From Streptococcus parapneumoniae (GTDB taxonomy: Bacteria; Bacillota; Bacilli; Lactobacillales; Streptococcaceae): a stretch of 64,000 nucleotides of DNA. Position 1 is the stretch's first letter. Each line of letters starts with the position of its first letter. Below are positions 35,050-45,180 of the stretch, piece after piece. The DNA lies in NCBI RefSeq assembly GCF_037076355.1, contig NZ_AP026968.1, forward strand, positions 1,380,501-1,444,500. Reading direction: 5' to 3'. Below the pieces are notes generated by a model that worked only from the letters and a program-made list of their open reading frames with translations, did not search any database and was not told the origin of the DNA. The translations under genes and the position numbers were made by a program.

Positions 35050-38000
35050 TTAGCGATAAATCGTTTTCATAACGATTTCATTCAATTTCGCTTCTAATTC
35101 ATTGGATTTAGCTACAAAATGATGAGGGGAAACGATTGTTTTCTGTTCTTCTTCATACCTGATGATGACTGGGATTGGGCCTTTATATTGGTCTAAAATA
35201 CGTGAAATTTCTTGATCCGATTCATGATTTTTTACCTGTATCCAAAAGCGTTCAGCAACTGCTTCTCTTATTTCTTGTGCAATCATTTGCAGACGGCCAT
35301 CACGTGACTGGATTTTTCCTTTTATATAGTAGAAGGCTCCCTCTTTTATTTCCTGCCCAATCTGACGATATAAGTCTGAAAAGAGAGTAACATCCAATTT
35401 TTTTTTACTATCATCTACCTGTAAGAAAGCCATGTTTTCGCCCTTTTTGGTACGAATTACTTTTATTTTCTGAACTTCAACCAAAATAATAGCGTAGCTA
35501 TTTTCTGACAAATTCCCAATTGGAGTAATCGGGTAAATAGCCTTATTTGCAATAGCTTGTAGGGGATGTTTGCTGACACCTATCCCTAAAAGCTCTTGTT
35601 CCATATAGAATTTTTCTTGTTCCGTCCAATCTTCCGATTCCTGCCAACTATAAATAGTATCTCCAAACAAACTTCCTAACTCTTTTACAAATTCAAATAG
35701 ATTAACTAAATTATTGAATACTTTTTGACGATTTCTTTCAAATGAATCAAAAAGACCAACTTTTACCAAAGGTTCTAGCAGAGGAAGTTTCAGATAATTC
35801 TCAGGTAATTTAGCTACAAAATCTTCAATGCTAGAATAAGGTCTATTTTCAATAATCCAAAGCGCCAAATCCTTGCTGACTCCTTTAATCGATTTCAAAC
35901 CTAGATAGATAGACTTGTTCGCAATTTTATCGTGATAGGGAATGGTGTTGATGGACAGAGGCGCTACTTCAAAGCCTGCTTCAAGTGCATCTATTAAGTA
36001 ATCACTGTTGGCAGAATTCAACATGACCTGATAAAAAATGGCTGGATAATGCGTTTTGAAATAAGCCAACTGGAAGGCCAAGGCTGAGTAGGCATAGGCA
36101 TGTGACCTGTTAAAACCATAACCTGCAAACTTCTCCATGACATCAAAGACCTGCTCTGCTTTTTCCACAGTATGACCAGCTTCTAATGAACCTTGAATAA
36201 AGGAAGCCCTCATCTCATGCATGGCAGAGGCATCCTTTTTCCCCATAGCCCGGCGCAAAATATCAGCTTTCCCAAGACTAAATCCAGCAAAACGCTGGGC
36301 AACCTGCATAACCTGCTCCTGATAGAGCATGATACCATAGGTTGGAGCCAAAATATCCTCCAGTACTGGATCCAGAACAGTCACTTCTTCCTGCCCATGC
36401 TTTCTTGCCACAAAATTATTGATATAGTCACTAGCACCTGGTCGATTTAGAGAAGTAGTTGCTACGACATCTTCAAAACAGACTGGTTGCACACGTTTGA
36501 GCAAGCGAATGGCGCCAGGTTGTTCAAATTGAAAGATACCTTTTGTATTTCCAGAGGCAAATAAAGCTAACGTTTCTTTGTCTTCCAGATCGATTTCTTC
36601 TATTTTCAGATGAATCCCTTCTGTTTCAGCAAGCAACTCTTGCATCTTCTGGACAAAGGTCAAATTTCGTAGTCCCAGAAAGTCCATTTTCAAAAGCCCA
36701 CTAGCTTCAACTCCATGAGCATCATATTGAGTCAGTGGAATTTCATCACCGTGCTTCAGAGGGATGTAGTTGGTCAAGTCTTGGTCACTGATCACAACAC
36801 CAGCCGCATGGACAGAGGTTTGTCTTGGATAGCCCTCTATCTTGCAAGCAATCTCAAAGGCTTTTTGGTATTCTAACTTACTATTTATTTGCTGACGAAA
36901 CTGGAGATTGCCCTCATAGGCTGATTTGAGATTATCACGAAAACTGATTTTCTTGGTAATTGCAGATAATTCATACTCTGGCACACCAAAACGTTTCAAG
37001 ACATCTCGAAGAGCTTGCTTAGCTCCAAAGGTAGAAAAAGTAACGATTTGTGCAGCATGTTTACTGCCATATTTATTGCCAACATATCTGATAAAATCTG
37101 GACGATAAATATCTGGGATATCAATATCAATATCAGGCATGGTATAGCGTTCACGATTAAGAAAGCGTTCAAAAATCAGATTTTTCTCTACTGGGTCAAT
37201 CCCTGTAATATCCAAGGCATAGGAAACCAAGCTACCTACTGCAGAACCCCGTCCCATTCCCATATAATAGCCATTCGAACGTCCAAAACGCAGCAAATCC
37301 CAGACAACCAAGAAATAATCGTCAAAGCCCATATCATGAATAACAGCCAATTCTTGGTCTAGTCGATCTTGATATTCTTTACTAGTCAATCCCTTCTGAG
37401 CAAGCCCAAGCTCAGCGCGTTCTCTCAACTCTTCTACTGCTGGTCTAGCTGGGTTAAAACGAGGCAGTTTCAGACTCGTATCCAAGTCGTAAGAAATGCC
37501 TGAAATCAGCTTTTCTAAATTGTCTAAGGCTTGCGGAAATCGTTCTAGGAATAATTTCTCTAAAGAACTTGCTGATATAAGGACATCTTGTCGTGAGCGC
37601 AAAGGGACTTCTCTGAGCGGTAGGTTTTCTTTAATCGCTGTTAGCACTTGCAGAACTTCTCTATCCCTACTTTCAAAGGCATTGACTCGATAAAGTGGTA
37701 AGATAGGATGATGAAATTCGCTTGTCAGTGTTTCTGGATAAACCCCAATATAATAATCATATCCTAGATTTAGCGACTCAATCTCTTCAAAATAAGGCAC
37801 AATGACCGCAATATCCTCCAAATACTGGGACAGGACTGACCAAGTTTTCTCCCCCTGCATCTTGGCTGTTGAAAGCTTCATCAACTGCTGATAGCCCACA
37901 CTAGATAGAGCTAAAAAGCGCAAATTCACTTCCTGCTCATCCACAAATACAATCATTTCAAGCCCTAGTAAAGGATGAATACCGTATTTTTTTGTAATCT

Positions 38001-38151
38001 CTAGAAAGTCGAAAGCACCGTAAAGATTATCAATATCCATCATAGCCAGATGAGTGTAGCCGTATTCTTTAGCTGCTCTCACATACTTGTCAATCGAAAT
38101 GACGCTCTCCATAAAACTATAGACTGTTTTTGTATCTAGTTGTGCGATCAA
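35050..38151 (-). CDS. dnaE: DNA polymerase III subunit alpha (DnaE)
   Basis: The second replicative polymerase of Gram-positive bacteria, thought to extend primers before PolC takes over. The 1033-residue protein has an N-terminal PHP domain, a palm with PDIDIDIPDIYR, a helical finger region, a tandem helix-hairpin-helix and a C-terminal OB fold. No proofreading exonuclease domain is present, as expected. I set the start at a TTG (38151): AGAGGAGAAG lies just upstream and the known N-terminus IAQLDTKTVYSF follows. A GTG nine codons earlier overlaps the promoter region and is not used. Confidence 0.96.
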   Translation of the reverse strand: MIAQLDTKTVYSFMESVISIDKYVRAAKEYGYTHLAMMDIDNLYGAFDFLEITKKYGIHPLLGLEMIVFVDEQEVNLRFLALSSVGYQQLMKLSTAKMQGEKTWSVLSQYLEDIAVIVPYFEEIESLNLGYDYYIGVYPETLTSEFHHPILPLYRVNAFESRDREVLQVLTAIKENLPLREVPLRSRQDVLISASSLEKLFLERFPQALDNLEKLISGISYDLDTSLKLPRFNPARPAVEELRERAELGLAQKGLTSKEYQDRLDQELAVIHDMGFDDYFLVVWDLLRFGRSNGYYMGMGRGSAVGSLVSYALDITGIDPVEKNLIFERFLNRERYTMPDIDIDIPDIYRPDFIRYVGNKYGSKHAAQIVTFSTFGAKQALRDVLKRFGVPEYELSAITKKISFRDNLKSAYEGNLQFRQQINSKLEYQKAFEIACKIEGYPRQTSVHAAGVVISDQDLTNYIPLKHGDEIPLTQYDAHGVEASGLLKMDFLGLRNLTFVQKMQELLAETEGIHLKIEEIDLEDKETLALFASGNTKGIFQFEQPGAIRLLKRVQPVCFEDVVATTSLNRPGASDYINNFVARKHGQEEVTVLDPVLEDILAPTYGIMLYQEQVMQVAQRFAGFSLGKADILRRAMGKKDASAMHEMRASFIQGSLEAGHTVEKAEQVFDVMEKFAGYGFNRSHAYAYSALAFQLAYFKTHYPAIFYQVMLNSANSDYLIDALEAGFEVAPLSINTIPYHDKIANKSIYLGLKSIKGVSKDLALWIIENRPYSSIEDFVAKLPENYLKLPLLEPLVKVGLFDSFERNRQKVFNNLVNLFEFVKELGSLFGDTIYSWQESEDWTEQEKFYMEQELLGIGVSKHPLQAIANKAIYPITPIGNLSENSYAIILVEVQKIKVIRTKKGENMAFLQVDDSKKKLDVTLFSDLYRQIGQEIKEGAFYYIKGKIQSRDGRLQMIAQEIREAVAERFWIQVKNHESDQEISRILDQYKGPIPVIIRYEEEQKTIVSPHHFVAKSNELEAKLNEIVMKTIYR

Positions 38152-38181
38152 TTTACACTTCTCCTCTATCCTTCTCACTAT

Positions 38182-38190
38182 ATTATACCA
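38182..38190 (-). promoter_or_regulatory. Extended -10 promoter of dnaE
   Basis: TGGTATAAT on the minus strand lies about 30 bases before the TTG start. The remaining interval to pepX is AT-rich and has no gene. Confidence 0.65.
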
Positions 38191-38456
38191 TTTTCACCTA
38201 TAAAAGGCTTCTCTTGAGAAACATTTCATCAGCGTACTAATTTACTTTTTATTCATTTGTGTTTTTGTCATTATTTTTTATATTTATACTATATTATATA
38301 TAAAATAGAAAACATACAATATAAATCTCCTAGAATTTTTATATTATACCCATTACGTCTATTATTACACTGTTCTCTATATTGAATTTAGCACTTTATT
38401 CATTTTTATTGGATTATTTCCTTTTGCAGTTAACAATTCCCTTTCTGCTTTTTTTT

Positions 38457-38465
38457 TGATATAAT
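38457..38465 (+). promoter_or_regulatory. Extended -10 promoter of pepX
   Basis: TGATATAAT follows a nine-T run; the pepX ATG is 31 bases further, after ATGGAGGT. Confidence 0.65.
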
Positions 38466-38496
38466 AACCTTAACTATCATTCTATATGGAGGTTCT

Positions 38497-40770
38497 ATGC
38501 GTTTTAATCAATATAGTTATATCACTTTTCCAAAAGAAAATATCTTATCTGAACTAAAAAAATGTGGCTTTGATTTACAAAACACAGCCAATCCCAAGGA
38601 ATTACTGGAAACTTTTTTACGTCGCTTCTTTTTCACTTATGAGAACACCGACTATCCACTCTCCTGCTTGGCTATAGACAAAGAAACTAACATATTAACT
38701 TTTTTCAAATCTGATAAAGACTTGACAGCAGATATTTTTTATACTGTTACTTTTCAACTTTTAGGCTTTTCTTATTTGGTTGACTTCGAAGACAGTGAAG
38801 CTTTTCGTAAAGAGACTGGATTTCCTATTGTATACGATGACTTGATTGAAAATCTCTATCAGTTACTCAATACTCGCACCAAAAAAGGGAATACCCTGAT
38901 TGATCAACTGGTAAGCGACGGTCTTATCTCTGAGGATAATGACTATCACTACTTTAACGGCAAAAGTTTAGCAACTTTTTCCAGCCATGATGTCATTCGT
39001 GAAGTCGTTTACGTTGAGTCTCGTGTCGATACTGACCAAAAAGGTCTTCCAGACTTAGTCAAGGTCAGCATTATTCGTCCTCGTTTTGATGGAAAAATCC
39101 CTGCCATCATGACAGCCAGCCCTTATCATCAGGGAACAAATGACAAGGCAAGCGATAAGGCTCTCTACAAGATGGAGGGCGAGCTTGAGGTAAAGCCTGC
39201 TCATAAGATTGAACTAGAGGAACCTCAACTCAATCTCGTCCAACCCCAAGGCCAAGCTGAGCTTGTGTCGGAAGCTGAGGAAAAGCTAAGCCACATCAAC
39301 TCTAGCTATACTCTTAATGACTATTTCCTTCCACGAGGTTTTGCCAATCTCTATGTGTCAGGTATTGGTACCAAAGACTCTACTGGTTTCATGACTAATG
39401 GAGACTACCAGCAAATCGAGGCTTATAAAAATGTCATCGATTGGCTTAATAGCCGTTGCCGTGCCTTTACTGACCACACGCGCCAACGTCAAGTCAAAGC
39501 TGACTGGTCAAACGGAAAAGTTGCCACAACTGGACTTTCCTATCTTGGAACTATGTCCAATGGGCTTGCGACTACAGGCGTCGATGGTTTAGAAGTAATC
39601 ATTGCTGAGGCTGGCATTTCTTCATGGTACAACTACTACCGTGAAAACGGTCTGGTAACTAGTCCAGGCGGTTATCCCGGTGAGGACTTTGACTCCCTTG
39701 CTGAGTTAACCTATTCTCGTAATCTCTTGGCTGGCGACTATATCCGTGGCAATGAAGCTCACCAAGCTGACTTAGAAAAAGTAAAGGAACAACTAGATCG
39801 CAAGACCGGCGACTATAACCAGTTTTGGCATGATCGCAACTATCTGCTCAATGCCCATAATGTAAAAGCAGAGGTTGTCTTTACCCACGGTTCACAGGAT
39901 TGGAATGTCAAACCACTTCATGTTTACCAGATGTTCCATGCCCTTCCTAATCATATAAACAAGCACCTCTTTTTCCATAATGGTGCCCATGTTTATATGA
40001 ATAACTGGCAGTCCATTGATTTCCGTGAAGCCATGAATGCCTTATTGACTAAAAAATTACTGGGACAAGATACAGATTTCCAACTTCCTACTCTTATCTG
40101 GCAGGACAATACAGCTCCACAGACTTGGCTATCACTTGATAACTTCGGTGGGCAAGAAAACTTTGAAACCTTCTCACTTGGGCAAGAAGAGCAAGCTATT
40201 CAAAACCAGTACCCAGATAAGGATTTTGAGCGTTATGGTAAGACCTACCAGACCTTCAATACGGAACTCTATCAAGGGAAAGCCAATCAGATTACTATTG
40301 ACCTGCCTGTGACTAAAGATCTCCACCTGAACGGTCGCGCTCAGCTTAATCTTCGTATCAAATCCAGCACAAACAAGGGGTTCTTATCTGCTCAACTACT
40401 GGAACTTGGTCAAAAGAAATACCTACAACCTTATCCAGCTATTTTAAGTGCTAAAACCATTGATAATGGACGCTACCACATGTTGGAAAATCTCTGTGAA
40501 TTACCATTTAGGCCAGATGCACAACGAGTCGTGACAAAAGGCTACCTTAATTTACAAAATAGAACTGATCTACTGTTAGTAGAGGATATTACTGCAGATG
40601 AATGGATGGATGTGCAATTTGAACTGCAACCAACTATTTATAAGCTAAAAGAAGGAGATACTCTTCGTTTAGTCCTCTATACTACTGACTTTGAAATCAC
40701 AATCCGTGACAATACCGACTACCACTTGACTGTCGACCTCACTCAGTCCACACTTACAATACCTTACTAA
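38497..40770 (+). CDS. pepX: Xaa-Pro dipeptidyl-peptidase
   Basis: A cytoplasmic serine peptidase of family S15 that removes X-Pro dipeptides from peptide N-termini. The 757 residues comprise an N-terminal helical domain (about 1-190), an alpha/beta-hydrolase core with the nucleophile Ser348 in GLSYLG, an Asp in [11 protein letters not shown] and a His in FHNGAHVY, and a C-terminal beta-sandwich. Length matches the lactic-acid-bacteria enzyme. argR follows 18 bases later. Confidence 0.97.
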   Translation: MRFNQYSYITFPKENILSELKKCGFDLQNTANPKELLETFLRRFFFTYENTDYPLSCLAIDKETNILTFFKSDKDLTADIFYTVTFQLLGFSYLVDFEDSEAFRKETGFPIVYDDLIENLYQLLNTRTKKGNTLIDQLVSDGLISEDNDYHYFNGKSLATFSSHDVIREVVYVESRVDTDQKGLPDLVKVSIIRPRFDGKIPAIMTASPYHQGTNDKASDKALYKMEGELEVKPAHKIELEEPQLNLVQPQGQAELVSEAEEKLSHINSSYTLNDYFLPRGFANLYVSGIGTKDSTGFMTNGDYQQIEAYKNVIDWLNSRCRAFTDHTRQRQVKADWSNGKVATTGLSYLGTMSNGLATTGVDGLEVIIAEAGISSWYNYYRENGLVTSPGGYPGEDFDSLAELTYSRNLLAGDYIRGNEAHQADLEKVKEQLDRKTGDYNQFWHDRNYLLNAHNVKAEVVFTHGSQDWNVKPLHVYQMFHALPNHINKHLFFHNGAHVYMNNWQSIDFREAMNALLTKKLLGQDTDFQLPTLIWQDNTAPQTWLSLDNFGGQENFETFSLGQEEQAIQNQYPDKDFERYGKTYQTFNTELYQGKANQITIDLPVTKDLHLNGRAQLNLRIKSSTNKGFLSAQLLELGQKKYLQPYPAILSAKTIDNGRYHMLENLCELPFRPDAQRVVTKGYLNLQNRTDLLLVEDITADEWMDVQFELQPTIYKLKEGDTLRLVLYTTDFEITIRDNTDYHLTVDLTQSTLTIPY

Positions 40771-40788
40771 AAAAGGAGTTAAATTATT

Positions 40789-41259
40789 ATGAATAAATCA
40801 GAACACCGACACCAACTTATACGCGCTCTTGTCGCAAAAAACAAGATTCATACACAGGCTGAATTGCAGTCCCTTCTTGCTGAGAACGACATTCAAGTGA
40901 CCCAGGCAACCCTCTCACGCGACATCAAAAATATGAACCTATCAAAAGTCCGCGAAGAAGATAACGCTTATTATGTTCTTAATAATGGTTCCATCTCAAA
41001 ATGGGAAAAACGTTTGGAAAACTATATGGAAGATGCCCTCATCATGTTGCGACCTATTCAGCACCAAGTCCTACTCAAAACTCTTCCTGGTCTAGCACAA
41101 TCGTTCGCTACAATTATTGATGCTCTTGATTTCCAATATATTATCGCAACCCTTTGTGGTGATGATGTTTGCCTTATCATCTGTGAAGATACAGATGCTG
41201 CTCAAAAGTGCTTTGAAGAACTGAAAAAATTCGCCCCACCATTTTTCTTTGAAGAATAA
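40789..41259 (+). CDS. argR: Arginine repressor ArgR/AhrC
   Basis: A 156-residue arginine-dependent regulator: winged-helix N-terminal domain (about 1-70, with VTQATLSRDIKNMNL as recognition region) and a C-terminal arginine-binding oligomerisation domain (about 85-150, with GDDVCLIICED). Pneumococcus has several paralogues that act together on arginine uptake and arcABC genes; this copy next to pepX is the one often called AhrC. It has a GGAG ribosome site and probably shares the pepX transcript. A strong stem-loop follows. Confidence 0.92.
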   Translation: MNKSEHRHQLIRALVAKNKIHTQAELQSLLAENDIQVTQATLSRDIKNMNLSKVREEDNAYYVLNNGSISKWEKRLENYMEDALIMLRPIQHQVLLKTLPGLAQSFATIIDALDFQYIIATLCGDDVCLIICEDTDAAQKCFEELKKFAPPFFFEE

Positions 41260-41319
41260 TAAATGACTACAACTAACAATTATGCTTTAAAAAACCTGGT
41301 AGAAAGTCTTTAACATCAG

Positions 41320-41372
41320 AAAACGCATAGTATCAAGTGTTGAAAACCCTTGATACTATGCGTTTTGCTTTA
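41320..41372 (+). terminator. Long perfect stem-loop terminator after argR
   Basis: An 18-base perfect inverted repeat (41320-41337 with 41349-41366) around an 11-base loop is followed by GCTTT. Its stem is unusually long for a terminator, so it could also be a small palindromic repeat. Confidence 0.7.
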
Positions 41373-41386
41373 TCCTAGGAAGATTT

Positions 41387-41537
41387 ATACTCTTCGAAAA
41401 TCTCTTCAATCCCCGTCAACATCGCCTTGCCGTAGGTATGGTTACTGACTTCGTCAGTCTTATCTACAACCTCAAAACAGTGTTTTAAGCAGCCTGCAGC
41501 TAGTTTCCTAGTTTGCTCTTTGATTTTCACTGAGTAT
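41387..41537 (+). repeat. BOX element, one boxB unit
   Basis: It begins TATACTCTTCGAAAATCTC and ends TTTTCACTGAGTAT with one boxB-like unit, and lies between argR and the convergent hsdR gene. A few substitutions (CCCCGTCAACATCG) mark it as an older copy. The remaining 260 bases to hsdR hold no gene I can support. Confidence 0.9.
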
Positions 41538-41800
41538 TACTTCATTTTCTCCTGCAATTGAATTCTTGCTCGGCTTTTTGTTTTCTATTTCTTTAAAATC
41601 AAAGTAGCTCTTTTGTTAATAACTCGATCAACAAACATCGTGGTACAAGTATCTACTTTGAAATTTATCAGCCACTTAACAACTGATACTGTATTCTAGG
41701 AAAACGATGACATTCTTCCTAATAAAACTTCTCATATATAACATAAATTTCTACTCTTTTTAATTTTAAATGAGTCTCAGCATGGCAATCACTTTAGAAT

Positions 41801-44800
41801 TTAAGCCACTTCTCCAGCTCGATTATTGATAAGTTCAATGGTTTGAACAATATTACGAAGTACTGGTAGTTGGTGTTGAAAGAGTAGTTGAACAGATCCA
41901 TGAGATTTAAACGGCTCTTGCGTTAACACTTTCATCTCTAAGCAACCATTTTCTACAATGTAGTCTACAATCAATTTTACAAATGAAATCTGCCTGGCAT
42001 TAAGGTTCTCATCCGACAAAAATTTAGAAAAAATACGATTGGCAGACTCTCTATCTAAGCCAATAATCTCACGCACCAATCTCGGAATTGCCTTATTTTC
42101 ATAATGATGTTGGTAGTCTGATTTGCTACCTAATTTTTCCCAGAGCAATTTTTCAAGTGCAAGCATATCATCAGATGTCAACTTTTCATTATGGTATAGC
42201 TTAGAAATGGACTCTTCATCCAGATGAGTTTTCAAGTAATGCTCAACTTTTTCATTATAAGATCGAAGATCGTTGACCTGTAAAAATGCTGTGGTCTCGT
42301 GAACAGTGGAGAGTATACGATCTTCAAAGTTAACATAGTAGGGTTTACGGTCTGTTTTATCCAAAAACTGTAATAAATCTCGAATAGCAAGACGAATTTT
42401 TTCCAAATCAGACAAGTTAACTTCTTTCCAAAATTCAGGCTCCTGTACTTTCCTGATAATTTCAGCCTGCTCAAAAACCTGCGGGATATTGCCAATAGCA
42501 GAAAGAGCTCTAGCCGTCTTCATCACTTGGGAAATATGAACAGTGGAAGATTTAGCTGTCAGTTGCCCCAACTGAATATGAAGTAAGCACAAATCAAATC
42601 TCCTCGCCATCTCATCTTCTTTATCTTCATCAAATAAAAGCGGAGAGAGATTTTTTTGAATGGTTTCACTTGTAACAGCAGTTAGATTCTGCCAACTTTC
42701 CAATTTCCTATAGCTATAAACTGTGTCTAAAACCATACGAACCCTGAAGTCCAACTCATTTAAGCTCTCTATACGACCTTGAAGTTCTGAGACAAGCTCC
42801 TGACGGTATGCTCTCGCAAACTGATCTTCTTGGTATTGGAGTCCCTGAAGTTCTCGAATCAAGTCCACTTTGATATTAAATAAACGCTGAGTCAACGAAA
42901 CAATGTGACGACCCTCTCCATCTCTTGGATCTGCACGAAAATAATCAAAATTGTCCCCATAATCAAATACCAAGAAGTTTTCCTTATCCTGTTCAGGTCC
43001 AAATAAATCTTTACACAGACGGGTTCCTCGACCAATCATCTGCCAAAACTTAGTTTTAGAGCGTACTTTCTTGAAGAAGACTAAATTCACAACCTCTGGT
43101 ACATCAATACCTGTATCTAACATATCGACAGAAATCGCAATTTGAGGATACTTCTCCTTAATTTTAAAATCATCAATCAAGGTCTGATAATGCTTAATAC
43201 TATAATCAATCACCTGAGCATAGTCGCTCCCTTTTTCAGGATAGCGGTTGTTAAAAATACCTCTGATATATTCCGCATGGTCATGATTTTTAGCAAAAAT
43301 AATAGTTTTACCAATTTCATCACCCGAGGCTGTCTGAATTCCTCTTGTCATGAGTTCATTTAAAACAATTTCTACTGTACTTTTATTGAAAATAAAGGAA
43401 TTAAACACACTCCCATCAATATCTTTTTCACAGCTATCGTCTTCAAATTTGCTATCAAAATGTTCCTTTTCTTCTTCGGATAAATCATCATAATGTAGAC
43501 CATCCGTAGGTAGTTTCAGTTTGGTTTCGATAGAATGATAGGCTACTAAATATCCGTCTTTAACAGCCTCTTCCAAATCATATGCATATGTTGGAACACC
43601 ATTCTCCAAATTAAAGAATCCATAGGTGTTTTTATCTAAATCTTGACGCGGAGTAGCTGTTAAGCCTACAATCCTTGCATCAAAATAATCAAAAATGGAC
43701 TTGTATTTCTGATAAATAGAACGGTGAGACTCGTCAATTATGATAAGGTCAAAATGCCCAACAGTGAAAGGGCGTTGATTTACTTCTTCTTGACCACTAA
43801 TCGCTCCAATCATAGTCGGATAAGTTGAAAAGACCATGCGACTTGATTGAGCTCCTTCTTTATCTTCTAAGAAGTTACAAACGGAAAGATCTGGGAGTAA
43901 TTTTCTAAACGAATCATATGCTTGCTTAACCAAGGAAGTTCTATCGGCTAAGAAGAGAACGTTTTTTACCCAGTTATGACGTGATAAGATATCAACTAGA
44001 GAAACTGCTGTACGAGTTTTCCCAGCCCCAGTTGCCATAACCAAAAGTGCCTGTCTACGATGATTAGAGAAAGCTTCACAAACGCTTGCAATCGCATGTT
44101 TTTGGTAGTGACGCCCGGAAATATCGTCTCTAATTTTACTAGAAATATCCTCAAGTGGTTTTTGAAGATGACGTCTATCCATCACTAATTGCAATTCTTC
44201 TTGAGAGTAAAAGCCTGCAATCTGGCGGCGGTTCGGACCATCAAGTATATAGTGCTTCAACCCATTTGTAATAAAGCAAATTGGCTGATAGCCGATATGT
44301 TTCTCCAAAGCTTCAGCATATTCTTTGACCTGTACTTCCCCTACTTCTGGATTGACAGAGGCTTTTTTAGCCTCTACAATCGCTAAAATTTTCCCATTTT
44401 TACCATAAAGTACATAGTCACAGTAACCAATTCCTGAACCGTGCTTGAGACCATCAACAGCTATCTCAACACGACAGTTTTCTTCAAATATCCATCCTGC
44501 TAGACGGAGATCGATATCAATAAAGAGCTTTCTTGTCTCTGCCTCAGATAATTGATCAATATGGAAAGGCACATCTTGCCGTTGCGCTGCAGTCTCACGT
44601 TTTTCAGTATAAGTCTCTTGAACTTCTACGGACTGAGCAGCCATCTGTTCATGAAAATCAGGCAGTTCTGGTAAACTGTCTTGTAACTTTATCATAGATT
44701 GTGGAGTTTCTCGGTATTTAATGTTTGCTGAAAGTGGTAAGCACTTCTCATCAAAATAACGCTCCACAAACTCATTGCTGTAACAATAATCGATAAAATT

Positions 44801-45151
44801 AACAAACTGATACAAATGATGCAAAGCTAAAATCGCTTCTCGTTCCTTAATTTCACCACCATGAGCAGCATGGTTTCCCCATCGAATCAACAGAACTATC
44901 TGCTTGTGGAGTTCAGAATCTACGATATCCCTAAAATCATCATCCCATACTAAAGAAGATAGAGTAGCACGATAGGGAGCTTCTAAATATGAATCGTGAC
45001 TATATATCCAATGGACAGCCTGCTCTAAAGCACGACGCGCCATAAAGGCGGTAGCCACAGTTGATGTAGCAATCATATTCTCAGCTTCAATGCAAGGTTT
45101 TGAAAAAGATTCATATTCGTCATTTTTTAAAAGAAAGCTAAAATTTCCCAT
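41801..45151 (-). CDS. hsdR: Type I restriction enzyme, R subunit
   Basis: A 1116-residue motor-nuclease subunit. Residues about 15-125 form a DUF4145-like N-terminal domain. A restriction nuclease domain follows (YCDYVLYG ... AIVEAKKAS, the D..ExK site), then a DEAD-type helicase with Walker A ATGAGKTRT, DESH and a second RecA domain, and a C-terminal EcoEI-type domain. It cuts DNA when HsdM-HsdS meets an unmethylated site. It lies 29 bases after an hsdS copy and is the last gene of a locus running hsdM > hsdS copies > recombinase > hsdS > hsdR. It appears intact. Confidence 0.95.
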   Translation of the reverse strand: MGNFSFLLKNDEYESFSKPCIEAENMIATSTVATAFMARRALEQAVHWIYSHDSYLEAPYRATLSSLVWDDDFRDIVDSELHKQIVLLIRWGNHAAHGGEIKEREAILALHHLYQFVNFIDYCYSNEFVERYFDEKCLPLSANIKYRETPQSMIKLQDSLPELPDFHEQMAAQSVEVQETYTEKRETAAQRQDVPFHIDQLSEAETRKLFIDIDLRLAGWIFEENCRVEIAVDGLKHGSGIGYCDYVLYGKNGKILAIVEAKKASVNPEVGEVQVKEYAEALEKHIGYQPICFITNGLKHYILDGPNRRQIAGFYSQEELQLVMDRRHLQKPLEDISSKIRDDISGRHYQKHAIASVCEAFSNHRRQALLVMATGAGKTRTAVSLVDILSRHNWVKNVLFLADRTSLVKQAYDSFRKLLPDLSVCNFLEDKEGAQSSRMVFSTYPTMIGAISGQEEVNQRPFTVGHFDLIIIDESHRSIYQKYKSIFDYFDARIVGLTATPRQDLDKNTYGFFNLENGVPTYAYDLEEAVKDGYLVAYHSIETKLKLPTDGLHYDDLSEEEKEHFDSKFEDDSCEKDIDGSVFNSFIFNKSTVEIVLNELMTRGIQTASGDEIGKTIIFAKNHDHAEYIRGIFNNRYPEKGSDYAQVIDYSIKHYQTLIDDFKIKEKYPQIAISVDMLDTGIDVPEVVNLVFFKKVRSKTKFWQMIGRGTRLCKDLFGPEQDKENFLVFDYGDNFDYFRADPRDGEGRHIVSLTQRLFNIKVDLIRELQGLQYQEDQFARAYRQELVSELQGRIESLNELDFRVRMVLDTVYSYRKLESWQNLTAVTSETIQKNLSPLLFDEDKEDEMARRFDLCLLHIQLGQLTAKSSTVHISQVMKTARALSAIGNIPQVFEQAEIIRKVQEPEFWKEVNLSDLEKIRLAIRDLLQFLDKTDRKPYYVNFEDRILSTVHETTAFLQVNDLRSYNEKVEHYLKTHLDEESISKLYHNEKLTSDDMLALEKLLWEKLGSKSDYQHHYENKAIPRLVREIIGLDRESANRIFSKFLSDENLNARQISFVKLIVDYIVENGCLEMKVLTQEPFKSHGSVQLLFQHQLPVLRNIVQTIELINNRAGEVA

Positions 45152-45180
45152 TTTTTTCTCACTTTAAACAAATAGTTTAG

